29,251 nucleotides of DNA from Ralstonia sp. UBA689 (lineage in GTDB: Bacteria; Pseudomonadota; Gammaproteobacteria; Burkholderiales; Burkholderiaceae), in NCBI RefSeq assembly GCF_002298975.1, contig NZ_DBMV01000012.1, forward strand, positions 1 through 29,251, read 5' to 3'. Below the pieces are notes generated by a model. That model did no database searches, had not been told where the DNA came from, and worked only from the letters and a program-made list of their open reading frames with translations. The position numbers were made by a program, and so were the translations under genes. Of the stretch, positions 6,592 through 15,001 are shown piece after piece; position 1 is the first letter of the stretch; each line of letters opens with the position of its first letter.

Positions 6592-7938
6592 ATCAAACTG
6601 AAGCGTGCCGACTGCGCCCAACACCAGATCGTTCGACGACAGCGGACGGAACATCTGCGTGGCACCTTCTTCGGCCAACTGCTGCAAGCCCTTCTGCAAC
6701 TGCTTGAGCTTGAGCGGATTGTTCAGGCGCGCGCGGCGGAAGTATTCCGGCGCAAACGACGGGATGCCCGTGAACTTGAGCGGTTCGCCTTCGGTAAACG
6801 CATCGCCCAGGCGGATCGTGCCGTGGTTGGGCACACCGATGATGTCGCCGGCAAACGCCTCTTCGGTAGTGTTGCGGTCCTGCGCCATGAAGGTGATGGC
6901 GTTGTTGATGGCGACCGTCTTGCCGGTCGACACCTGCAGCAGCTTCATGCCGCGCTCGAAGCGGCCCGAGCAGACGCGCACGAAAGCGATGCGGTCGCGA
7001 TGCTTCGGGTCCATGTTGGCCTGGATCTTGAAGACGAAGCCTGTGAACTTGTCCTCCATCGGCGCCACTTCGCGCGTTTGCGTGGCGCGCGCCAGCGGTT
7101 CGGGCGACTGGTCCACCAGCGCATCGAGCAGCGATTGCACGCCGAAATTGTTCACCGCCGAACCGAAATACACCGGGCACTGCTTACCGGCCAGAAACGC
7201 TTCCTTGTCGAAGGTGTGCGAAGCGCCGCGCACGAGTTCGATGTCGATGCGCAGCTCTTCGGCCTGCGACCCCAGCACGCGGTCCAGCTCGGGATTGTCC
7301 AGACCTTGAATCAGGCCTGCGGTGGCGCCCTTCTCGGTATCGGCATTCGGATCGAACAACTGCACCGTGTCGTTGACCAGGTGATACACGCCCTTGAACG
7401 ACTTGCCCATGCCGATCGGCCACGTCATCGGCGCGCACTGGATCTGCAGCACGCTTTCGATTTCGTCGAGCAGCTCGATGGGCGCGCGGCCCTCGCGGTC
7501 GAGCTTGTTGATGAACGTGAGGATGGGCGTATTGCGCAGGCGACAGACGTTGAGCAGCTTGATGGTCTGCGCTTCCACGCCGTTGACGGAGTCGATCACC
7601 ATCACTGCCGAGTCAACAGCGGTCAACGTGCGATACGTGTCTTCCGAGAAGTCTTCGTGGCCGGGTGTGTCGAGCAGGTTGACGATGTAATCGCCGCCGG
7701 CATTGCGGTACGGAAATTGCATCACCGAAGACGTGACCGAGATGCCGCGCTGCTTTTCCATTTCCATCCAGTCGGACGTGGCATGTCGGTTGGCCTTGCG
7801 TGCGCGCACGGCGCCGGCCATCTGGATGGCGCCGCCGAACCACAGCAGTTTCTCGGTAAGCGTGGTTTTACCCGCGTCCGGGTGGGCAATGATGGCGAAC
7901 GTCCGGCGGCGCCGGATCTCCTGCTGCAGCGTACTCAC
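6343..7938 (-). CDS. prfC: Peptide chain release factor 3 (RF3)
   Basis: Translational GTPase of 531 aa that recycles RF1/RF2 from the ribosome after peptide release. Motifs in order: G1 AHPDAGKT (18-25), G3 DTPGHEDF, G4 NKLDR, then the EF-Tu-like domain II and the RF3-specific C-terminal domain. The length is typical. The start is taken as GTG 7938 because the protein then begins STLQQEIRRRRTFAIIAHPD, as RF3 does; a longer reading to 8004 adds unrelated residues. The last 82 codons belong to a repeated segment, so the gene's 3' end seems to have been replaced by that of a close relative while the protein sequence was preserved. Confidence 0.95.
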   Translation of the reverse strand: MSTLQQEIRRRRTFAIIAHPDAGKTTLTEKLLWFGGAIQMAGAVRARKANRHATSDWMEMEKQRGISVTSSVMQFPYRNAGGDYIVNLLDTPGHEDFSEDTYRTLTAVDSAVMVIDSVNGVEAQTIKLLNVCRLRNTPILTFINKLDREGRAPIELLDEIESVLQIQCAPMTWPIGMGKSFKGVYHLVNDTVQLFDPNADTEKGATAGLIQGLDNPELDRVLGSQAEELRIDIELVRGASHTFDKEAFLAGKQCPVYFGSAVNNFGVQSLLDALVDQSPEPLARATQTREVAPMEDKFTGFVFKIQANMDPKHRDRIAFVRVCSGRFERGMKLLQVSTGKTVAINNAITFMAQDRNTTEEAFAGDIIGVPNHGTIRLGDAFTEGEPLKFTGIPSFAPEYFRRARLNNPLKLKQLQKGLQQLAEEGATQMFRPLSSNDLVLGAVGTLQFDVVAHRLEHEYGVDAIFEPYECATARWLKGKPEDIDKLIDKAGHNVAVDGAGDYVYLAPSQVNLRLTQERFPDIQFMETREVV

Positions 7939-8125
7939 GGGCAAAAACCAAAAGGGAGAAGTAATGGATGCGCACACGGCGTGCACGCTGGCCGGCAGGG
8001 TCATCCCGGCGGCCGATGGGGTGCCCGCTCGGGTTCGTCACCCTCGGGCAGCCGAGATTGTACGCGATCGGCGCCCTTGCTTAGGATCAACTGACCCGAT
8101 TGCCAAGCGGGGAAACTCCCTAGGA

Positions 8126-8264
8126 ACCGTCCCCCGGAAGGGGGAGACCAATCCGGTGTCGGAATGCTCCGACAACCCTTTCGGAGACGGTGCTATCGAA
8201 GTTGTCATGAAGCTCCCGTATTGTGGAGTCCGTCGCGAAAGCCCGGTGTTTGGTGCTTTGCGAC
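8126..8264 (+). other. Hairpin-rich leader of the small basic protein gene
   Basis: Three hairpins in series precede the gene at 8284: CCCCC-GGAA-GGGGG (8131-8144); GTCGGA-ATGC-TCCGAC (8158-8173), extended by further pairs outside; and TCGC(G)AAAGC with GCTTTGCGA (8233-8263, one bulged G). A shorter GGGA/TCCC pair lies just upstream. I recognise no known riboswitch. This may be a structured 5' leader or a separate small RNA; orientation is inferred from the downstream gene. Confidence 0.4.
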
Positions 8265-8283
8265 ATTGAAGAAGGAGTCCAAT

Positions 8284-8511
8284 GTGCGTAGTCGAACCCC
8301 TGTCGATCCCGCGGTGCAGCGCATCCTGGATACCACGCGCAAGGCGTGGCAACTGGACGCGGAAAGCCTGCGTGCGGCGCGCCAGCAGCGTGCCGCCAAT
8401 CGCCGCAAGCGGATCAAGGCTTTGCCGCAGGACAGCCTGCGGGCACTCGCCGCACTCGCCCTGCAAGCCGAGATCCTGGCGGTGCGCAAAACCGTGGTGA
8501 CGGTCGGTTAG
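8284..8511 (+). CDS. Small basic hypothetical protein
   Basis: 75 aa, no family recognised. The start is GTG 8284, with AAGGAG (8272-8277) six bases upstream. An overlapping ATG at 8282 opens another frame with poorer, Trp/Cys/Pro-rich content. The product is alanine- and arginine-rich and probably all-helical (ALAALALQAEILAVRKTVV at the end; RQQRAANRRKRIKALPQDSL in the middle), with no membrane segment or signal peptide. A strong terminator follows, so it is probably a one-gene transcript with the long structured leader in front. The basic core could bind nucleic acid, which is a guess. Confidence 0.6.
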   Translation: MRSRTPVDPAVQRILDTTRKAWQLDAESLRAARQQRAANRRKRIKALPQDSLRALAALALQAEILAVRKTVVTVG

Positions 8512-8548
8512 TCGCGCGGTTTCTCACCCGCAGTTCTTACCCTATCGA

Positions 8549-8574
8549 GGGCCACAATCGTGGCCCTTTTGTTT
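8549..8574 (+). terminator. Rho-independent terminator
   Basis: Stem GGGCCAC/GTGGCCC with loop AATC, followed by TTTTGTTTT, 37 bases after the stop of the small protein gene. Textbook form. The YihY gene ends just beyond on the opposite strand; the T-run favours plus-strand termination. Confidence 0.88.
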
Positions 8575-8585
8575 TGGGGACTCCG

Positions 8586-9575
8586 CTAGCGATCACGTTC
8601 ACGCGCGCCGCCGGAGGCGCCGCTTGCCAGGCTGGCCGCCAGCGTTGGGTTGAGCAGCGCGGCCTGCGTGCCGGACCCGGCAGCCTCGTCCTGGCGGCTG
8701 CCGAACAGCAGCGCATACTGCCGCGTGACAAGCGCGCCAAAAAAGAAGATCTGCGCGGAGTAATAGATCCACAGCATCAACGCCACCACCGAGCCCGCCG
8801 CACCGTACGACGACGCCACCGCGCTGTTGCCGAGATACAGGCCGATGAGATGCTTGCCCAGCGTGAACAGCAACGCCGTCACCACCGCGCCCAGGGCCAC
8901 GTCGCGCCAGGCCACGCGCGTCTCGGGCAGCATCTTGAAGATGGTGCCGAACAGCAGCGACACCACCGCAAACGCAAACACCGACGACAGCGCTTCGGCC
9001 ACCAGCACCAGCCCCAGGCCTGCCCCCGACCACATCGCACCCCAGAAGCGCTCCACCACCGCCAGCGCCGCGTTGACGATGAGCGACACCAGCAGCAGGA
9101 ACGCCAGCACCAGGATCAGGCTGAACGACAGCAGCCGCGAGCGCAGCAAACCCCAGAGCCCGGCCTGCTGGCGCGGCGGTACGTCCCAGAGTTCATCGAG
9201 GCTGTCCTTGAGTTCGGAGAAGGCGGTGGTGGCCCCCACCAGCAGCAGCACGACGGCCACCACGGCGGCGAATACCCCATGCCCTGAGCGCTTGGTGGCA
9301 GCCAGCACCGTTTCCACCGCAGCAGCGCCTTGCGCACCGACCAGCCCTTGGATCTGGCCGAAGATCTCGCCGCGCGCGGCCTGTTCGCCGAAGAACAACC
9401 CAGCAATGGAGATGACGAGCACCAGCACCGGTGCCATCGAGAACAGCGTGTAGAACGACAGCGCCGCGCCCTTGCTGGCCGCGCGATGCGCAGACCACAG
9501 CCGCCCCGCCCCGATCAGCACCCGGGCAGAGCGCTTGAGCACGTCACGGTCGATGAGAAAGGCAGCCAGGCGCAT
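8586..9575 (-). CDS. YihY/BrkB-family inner-membrane protein
   Basis: 329 aa, with about six membrane segments in the YihY/BrkB (formerly 'RNase BN') pattern. The family's conserved opening SKGAALSFYTLFSMAPVLVLVISIAG and the AFSELKDSLDELWDVPP loop are clear. The C-terminal tail is polar and ends RERDR. Members are integral inner-membrane proteins of unsettled function; the old RNase BN name is a misassignment. The start is ATG 9575, behind AAGGAG; a reading to 9605 adds ten residues without a ribosome site. The sigma-54 regulator gene ends 26 bases upstream on the same strand, so co-transcription is possible. Confidence 0.88.
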   Translation of the reverse strand: MRLAAFLIDRDVLKRSARVLIGAGRLWSAHRAASKGAALSFYTLFSMAPVLVLVISIAGLFFGEQAARGEIFGQIQGLVGAQGAAAVETVLAATKRSGHGVFAAVVAVVLLLVGATTAFSELKDSLDELWDVPPRQQAGLWGLLRSRLLSFSLILVLAFLLLVSLIVNAALAVVERFWGAMWSGAGLGLVLVAEALSSVFAFAVVSLLFGTIFKMLPETRVAWRDVALGAVVTALLFTLGKHLIGLYLGNSAVASSYGAAGSVVALMLWIYYSAQIFFFGALVTRQYALLFGSRQDEAAGSGTQAALLNPTLAASLASGASGGARERDR

Positions 9576-9601
9576 GGGCACTCCTTGCAAGGCGGTGCGG
9601 C

Positions 9602-11008
9602 TCACACCTCCGTGGTGCGCGCTCGGCCCGAACTGGCCGAACTGCCGTCGGCGTCCCCGCCGGCGTTGCCGTTGCCGTATTCCTCAAGCCGGTTGTAGAG
9701 CGTCTTGAGGCTGATGCCGAGCAGTTCGGCTGCCCGCTTCTTCACGCCGCCGCATTGCTCCAGCGTGGCCAGGATGATCTTCTTGTCAGCACTCGCCAGC
9801 GAGGTGCCGACCGGAATCGTCAGCGTGGAGCCGGAAGCGGTTTGCGTGCTCGACACCTGCAGCGGCACATTGGCCGTGTCGATGCCCGCGTCGTCCGACA
9901 GGATGAACGCACGCTGCACATAGTTGCGCAGCTCGCGCACATTGCCGGGCCAGTTGTAGGCGCGCAGCGTGTCCATGGCGGGCGGCAGGAACGCCTTCTT
10001 GGTGTTGTTCTGCGCGTTGAGCTGGTCCAGGAAATGCTGCGCCAGCAGCTCCACATCTTTGCCGCGTTCACGCAGCGGCGGCAGTTGCAGCGGAAACACG
10101 TTCAGGCGGTGATACAGGTCGGCACGCAGCTTGCCGTCGGCCACGGCTTCTTCCGGGTCGCGGTTGGTGGCGGCAATCACGCGCACGTCGGAATCGATCT
10201 CGCGGTTGGTGCCCACGCGCATGAACACGCCGGTCTCCAGCACGCGCAGCAGCTTGACCTGCAGTTCGATCGGCATCTCGGTAATTTCATCGAGGAACAG
10301 CGTGCCGCCGTTGGCGCACTCGAAATAGCCCTTGTGCTGGCGGTCGGCGCCCGTGAAGCTGCCACGCTCGTGGCCGAACATCTCCGACTCGATCAGATTG
10401 GGCGAGATGGCGCCGCAGTTGACGGGCAGGAAGGGCTGCTTGCGACGCAGGCTCAGGTCATGGATGGTTTGCGCGACCAGTTCCTTGCCGGTACCGGATT
10501 CGCCGATGAGCAGCACGGTGGCCTCGGTGGGCGCCACGCGGCTGACCTGGTCGTACAGCGTCTGCATGACCGGCGAGTTGCCGAGCATCTGGCCGAACAG
10601 GCCCAGGCGGCGCAGTTCGCCGCGCAGGCTGCCGATCTCTGCCTTCAGATCGCCCGGGCGCGGAATACGCGCCAGCACGGATTTCAGCCGCTGGAAGTTG
10701 ACCGGTTTGACGAGGTAATCGGCCGCGCCCATGCGCAGCGCCTCGACAGCGGTCTCCACGCTGGCGTGGCCGGTCATGACAATGATTTCCGTGCCGGAAT
10801 GCGGGACGATGTCCTCCATCAAGTCCATGCCGTTTCCGTCGGGCAGCAGCAGGTCGATCAGCACGGCGTCAGGGCTGTGCCGCGACATCTGAATGCGCGC
10901 ATCGCGCAGCGATCCGGCCAGCGCAGTGGTGAAACCCTCCGCACCCACTAGCTCGCCCAGGGCTGCGCGCGCGTTGGCATCGTCTTCGACAATCAGGATA
11001 TGTGGCAT
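9602..11008 (-). CDS. Sigma-54-dependent response regulator (NtrC family)
   Basis: 468 aa in three domains. The receiver domain spans 1-118 with acidic pair D9/D10, phosphoacceptor Asp52 and Lys101. The AAA+ sigma-54 activation domain spans about 141-370, with Walker A GESGTGKE (169-176), the sigma-54 contact loop as GSFTGA (216-221) in place of GAFTGA, Walker B FLDE (238-241) and ending WPGNVREL. A Fis-type helix-turn-helix lies at about 424-442. The start is ATG 11008 (MPHILIVEDD). No cognate histidine kinase is adjacent; the orphan hybrid kinase at 19440 is too distant to pair by context. A sigma-54 promoter candidate lies at 11126-11141. Closely related in sequence to the regulator at 11598. 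Confidence 0.92.
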   Translation of the reverse strand: MPHILIVEDDANARAALGELVGAEGFTTALAGSLRDARIQMSRHSPDAVLIDLLLPDGNGMDLMEDIVPHSGTEIIVMTGHASVETAVEALRMGAADYLVKPVNFQRLKSVLARIPRPGDLKAEIGSLRGELRRLGLFGQMLGNSPVMQTLYDQVSRVAPTEATVLLIGESGTGKELVAQTIHDLSLRRKQPFLPVNCGAISPNLIESEMFGHERGSFTGADRQHKGYFECANGGTLFLDEITEMPIELQVKLLRVLETGVFMRVGTNREIDSDVRVIAATNRDPEEAVADGKLRADLYHRLNVFPLQLPPLRERGKDVELLAQHFLDQLNAQNNTKKAFLPPAMDTLRAYNWPGNVRELRNYVQRAFILSDDAGIDTANVPLQVSSTQTASGSTLTIPVGTSLASADKKIILATLEQCGGVKKRAAELLGISLKTLYNRLEEYGNGNAGGDADGSSASSGRARTTEV

Positions 11009-11597
11009 CTCGATTCGGTTGAATGGGCGGGCCCCAAGGTCGGCCCGAACTCGGCCCAAATTCGACAATCGGGCGGTCAACGCGCGGGGCAACTGCATGC
11101 CGCGGGCGCCCGGGCGGGCGGCAGGTGCAAGAAGTATTCCACCGAATAAACGTACGACGCCTTATGCCGCAAAACCCACGTCGCCAATGCGGAAACCGGT
11201 CATTTTTACAAGGTTTCGTGCAAGAAAAGGATCGAATGCATCACTCCGACAAGGCGGCCCGGACGGACGACCGTGCACTCAGCATAGATGAGAAGGCCAA
11301 GGCTTCGCCACCCATCGGGGCAAATGGACACGGTACGCCGCATGCCAGGCTGCTTATGGCATGGAACCAAGGCCCCGCCGACGTTTCGGGCCGGTTTCTT
11401 GTCAGCGTTTGGCCGACAGGACGGCCGAAACGTCAGCGCATGCCTGACATACAACACGCTCGGCCGGCCCCGATAATGGCTCAACTTTTCAACACAATGT
11501 GACGGGATGACGACGCGCCAAGCCCTCAGGAGGCTCCATCGCTGAACGGGCGACGCCTCGCCAGGACGCCCCCGTCGCGACCGACCACGAGGGAGCC
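11009..11597. other. Divergent intergenic region between two sigma-54 activators
   Basis: 589 bases without a convincing gene; the short frames here lack ribosome sites and codon bias. It must hold the promoters of the two divergent regulators. The leftward sigma-54 candidate is listed separately. A broken inverted repeat with TTTCGG...GGCCG elements lies at about 11386-11432. No GG-N10-GC match was found for the rightward gene. Confidence 0.5.
11126..11141 (-). promoter_or_regulatory. Sigma-54 -24/-12 promoter candidate
   Basis: Read on the minus strand it is TGGAATACTTCTTGCA: GG and GC are separated by exactly 10 bases, and TGG and TTGCA are both intact, but the CACG part of the -24 block is degenerate. 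Initiation near 11115 would give a leader of roughly 107 bases to the response regulator at 11008. Weaker than the rpoN site. Confidence 0.45.
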
Positions 11598-12710
<1,113 letters not shown>

Positions 12711-12736
12711 CGACACTCCCGCTCGACAATCACGCC

Positions 12737-12776
12737 CGCACGCATCCACGCTGATGTTTCAGCGCAGATGCGTGCG
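12737..12776. terminator. Long intergenic hairpin between convergent genes
   Basis: A perfect outer 10-bp stem (CGCACGCATC with GATGCGTGCG) encloses, across a symmetrical 2-base internal loop, a perfect inner 6-bp stem (CGCTGA/TCAGCG) with loop TGTT. It lies between the stop of the sigma-54 activator (12710) and the stop of the convergent secreted-protein gene (12786). There is no T-run, so it may terminate weakly or protect the 3' ends of both transcripts. Confidence 0.6.
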
Positions 12777-12785
12777 CGTGCGCGA

Positions 12786-13136
12786 TTACTGGCTTTGCTT
12801 GGTGCTGCCCGGCTGAGGACTGCCGGAACCCATTGACGCATCGCCACCACCCGACGCGCCCGATGCCTTGCCGGAGCCCGACATATCGCTGGCGCTGCTA
12901 CCGCTCGATGCGTCCGACTTGCGCGAAGGCTTATGTTGACGCGACTTCTTTGCCTTGGGCTTGGCGCCTTCGGTGCTGGCGCCGGTGCCGCCATCGGCAG
13001 GCATGGCGTCCGTGCCCGCCTTGGGCGCATTGGAGGGCGCGTCTGCAGGCGCCGGGTTGGTCTGGGCATAGGCTGTCGTCATGCCAAGGGCCAGAATGGC
13101 GGCCGCGAGGGTGGCAGTCAGCGTACGTGATTGCAT
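12786..13136 (-). CDS. Small secreted low-complexity protein
   Basis: 116 aa, function unknown. The N-terminus is a clear Sec signal peptide (MQSRTLTATLAAAILALGMTTAYA, cleavage probably after residue 24), followed by a Pro/Ala/Asp-rich stretch, a Lys/Arg-rich middle (KPKAKKSRQHKPSRK) and a Gly/Ser-rich tail. The mature protein should be periplasmic or secreted and largely disordered. The start is ATG 13136, behind AAGGAG. Upstream in-frame sequence to 13436 is not used. Similar short alanine/lysine/serine-rich exported proteins are common in Ralstonia and Burkholderia, without known role. Confidence 0.75.
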   Translation of the reverse strand: MQSRTLTATLAAAILALGMTTAYAQTNPAPADAPSNAPKAGTDAMPADGGTGASTEGAKPKAKKSRQHKPSRKSDASSGSSASDMSGSGKASGASGGGDASMGSGSPQPGSTKQSQ

Positions 13137-13381
13137 CGGTTTCTCCTTTCGGGTGACGGTGACGGAACGCGAAGCCGGCGCATCGCCGCACTGCCGGCTT
13201 CCCAGCCGCTTCAGCAACACATGTACCCGCCTTGGCACGGATTGCCATCGCACGATGATCGCCATACGCGCGCGGCGTCCTGTCATGTGCCGGCAACAAT
13301 GCGCATATAAAAACGACATGAACATGTAGAAACGGCGTGCCAGCCGCCTGCGAAGGCTTGTCGCAGCTCGGTTCCTGGACT

Positions 13382-13397
13382 TGGCATACGCTTTGCA
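13382..13397 (+). promoter_or_regulatory. Consensus sigma-54 promoter of rpoN
   Basis: TGGCATACGCTTTGCA matches the -24/-12 consensus TGGCAYR-N4-TTGCW at every specified position, with GG and GC exactly 10 bases apart. Initiation would fall about 12 bases past the GC, near 13408, leaving a leader of about 46 bases before the rpoN start at 13454. This implies sigma-54-dependent transcription of a sigma-54 gene. Confidence 0.75.
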
Positions 13398-13453
13398 TCG
13401 ATGGTGAGTCATGTTGGCCGCAAGGCCGGCGCCCACTCATGGAGGCAAGGCGA

Positions 13454-14974
13454 ATGGTCAAGGCCGCTTTGGAAATGCGTGCGAAGCAGCATCTCGCACT
13501 CACGCCACGGCTGCAGCAGTCGGTCAAGCTGTTGCAGTTGTCCGCAAACGAATTTGCGCAGGAAATGCAAGAAGCGCTCGCCAGCAACCCATTCCTGGAA
13601 GAGGTCGAACAAGAGGCCGGTGCGCAGCCCCAAGCCGACGCCATGGCCCTCATGGCCGGCCCTGGCGACGGCCCCGACGCTGCCGAACCTGACGGTCATG
13701 CGGTTGACCATATGGCCGCCGACGAAACACCGCCGGAGACCACCACCAGCGCCATCGAGACCGACCCAACACTGGACGCATCGGAAGCGTTTCCGGCCGA
13801 CTTCGGCACCTATTACAGCCACAGCGGCAACCACCATGGCGACGGCGAAGGCACCGACATTGGCGAATGGGTTCACGCCACGCCGAGCCTGCGCGAGCAC
13901 CTGCGCCAGGAACTGCTCAGCTACCGCCTGTCGGAGCGCGACAGCCTGCTCGCGCTGACCGTGATCGAAGCGCTGGACGACGACGGCTACCTGCGCCAAC
14001 TGCTGACCGAACTGATTCCGCTCGCACCGGTGGAGCCCACACCCACCGAGAAGGAAATGCAGATTGCACTGGCGCTGGTACAGAGCCTGGACCCGCCGGG
14101 CGTGGCCGCGCGCGACCTGTCCGAATGTCTGCGCCTGCAGATCGAGGCACGCCCCGCCGATACGGACCCCGAAGAACGCCTCCAGGAGATCGCGCAGGAC
14201 ATCGTGCGCAGCCACCTGCCGCACCTGGCCAAGCGCGAACTGATGCAGATACGCCGCGCGCTCGGTTGCAGCGAGGTGGAGCTGCGAGACGCCTGCGCGC
14301 TGATCCGCACACTCGACCCGCGCCCGGGGCTGCGCTTCTCGCAGGCGCACGCGGGCTACATCGTGCCGGATGTGTTTGTCGCAAAGATCAAGGGCAAGTG
14401 GGTGGCCGTCACCAACCCGGCGGTGGCGCCGTGCGCGCGCATCAACAGGGTCTATGCCGACCTCTTCGCGCAGACGCGCGGCCACCATCGCACGCCGCTG
14501 GCGCATCAGTTGCAGGAGGCACGCTGGCTGATCCGCAACGCACAGCAGCGCTTTGCCACCATCCAGCGCGTGGCCGAGGCCATCGTCGCGCACCAGAAGC
14601 ATTTCCTGGAATACGGCGAGGTGGCCATGAAGCCGCTTGTGCTGCGTGACGTGGCCGAAGAGCTCGGCCTGCACGAATCGACGATCTCGCGCGCCACCGG
14701 CAACAAGTACATGGCGACGCCGCGCGGCATCTTCGAGTTCAAGTATTTCTTTTCGCGCCAGCTTGCCACCGACACGGGCGGCGCGTGCTCGGCGGCCTCG
14801 GTGCGGGCACTGCTCAAGGAGATGATCGAAGCCGAAGATGCCGATGCGCCGCTATCGGACGTGTCGCTGGCCAAGATGCTGGCCGAGCAGGGGGTGATCG
14901 TCGCGCGCCGCACCGTCGCCAAGTATCGTGGGCTGATGCGCATCGCATCGGCTGAAATGCGGCGCCAGGTCTGA
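13454..14974 (+). CDS. rpoN: RNA polymerase sigma-54 factor
   Basis: 506 aa. It directs core RNA polymerase to -24/-12 promoters and needs AAA+ activators such as the two just upstream. Region I is Gln/Leu-rich (LALTPRLQQSVKLLQLSANEFAQEM), followed by an acidic region II, a core-binding domain, the HTH (LRDVAEELGLHESTISRATGNKYM) and the RpoN box as ARRTVAKYR near the C-terminus. ATG 13454 is chosen for GGAGG (13441-13445) eight bases upstream; ATG 13439 would add five residues. Ralstonia solanacearum is known to have two rpoN genes, one on the megaplasmid; from its replicon context this would be the rpoN2-type copy. The first gene after it follows within 27 bases. Confidence 0.93.
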   Translation: MVKAALEMRAKQHLALTPRLQQSVKLLQLSANEFAQEMQEALASNPFLEEVEQEAGAQPQADAMALMAGPGDGPDAAEPDGHAVDHMAADETPPETTTSAIETDPTLDASEAFPADFGTYYSHSGNHHGDGEGTDIGEWVHATPSLREHLRQELLSYRLSERDSLLALTVIEALDDDGYLRQLLTELIPLAPVEPTPTEKEMQIALALVQSLDPPGVAARDLSECLRLQIEARPADTDPEERLQEIAQDIVRSHLPHLAKRELMQIRRALGCSEVELRDACALIRTLDPRPGLRFSQAHAGYIVPDVFVAKIKGKWVAVTNPAVAPCARINRVYADLFAQTRGHHRTPLAHQLQEARWLIRNAQQRFATIQRVAEAIVAHQKHFLEYGEVAMKPLVLRDVAEELGLHESTISRATGNKYMATPRGIFEFKYFFSRQLATDTGGACSAASVRALLKEMIEAEDADAPLSDVSLAKMLAEQGVIVARRTVAKYRGLMRIASAEMRRQV

Positions 14975-15001
14975 AGGCCTGCTTCCACCAACAGGACGCC
15001 T

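Noticed and set aside
6259..8094. A 611-codon open frame on the plus strand over prfC
   Set aside because: It is antisense to an unmistakable RF3 gene and is a GC-bias shadow; the protein is Arg/His/Gln-rich with no motif.
9755..10951. Long plus-strand frame over the response regulator
   Set aside because: Shadow of the NtrC-family gene; rich in His/Gln/Arg, typical of antisense high-GC frames.
11206..11484. A 92-codon minus-strand gene in the sigma-54 intergenic region
   Set aside because: No ribosome site, no recognisable composition or motif, and overlapping frames on the other strand look equally plausible; treated as non-coding.
12937..13136. Secreted low-complexity protein as a toxin or bacteriocin
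   Set aside because: There is a signal peptide but no double-glycine leader, cysteine pattern, immunity gene or exporter nearby; composition alone does not support it.
13226..13250. TGGCACGGATTGCC as a second sigma-54 promoter near rpoN
   Set aside because: The GG-to-GC spacing is 8 rather than 10 bases, which does not support sigma-54 recognition.
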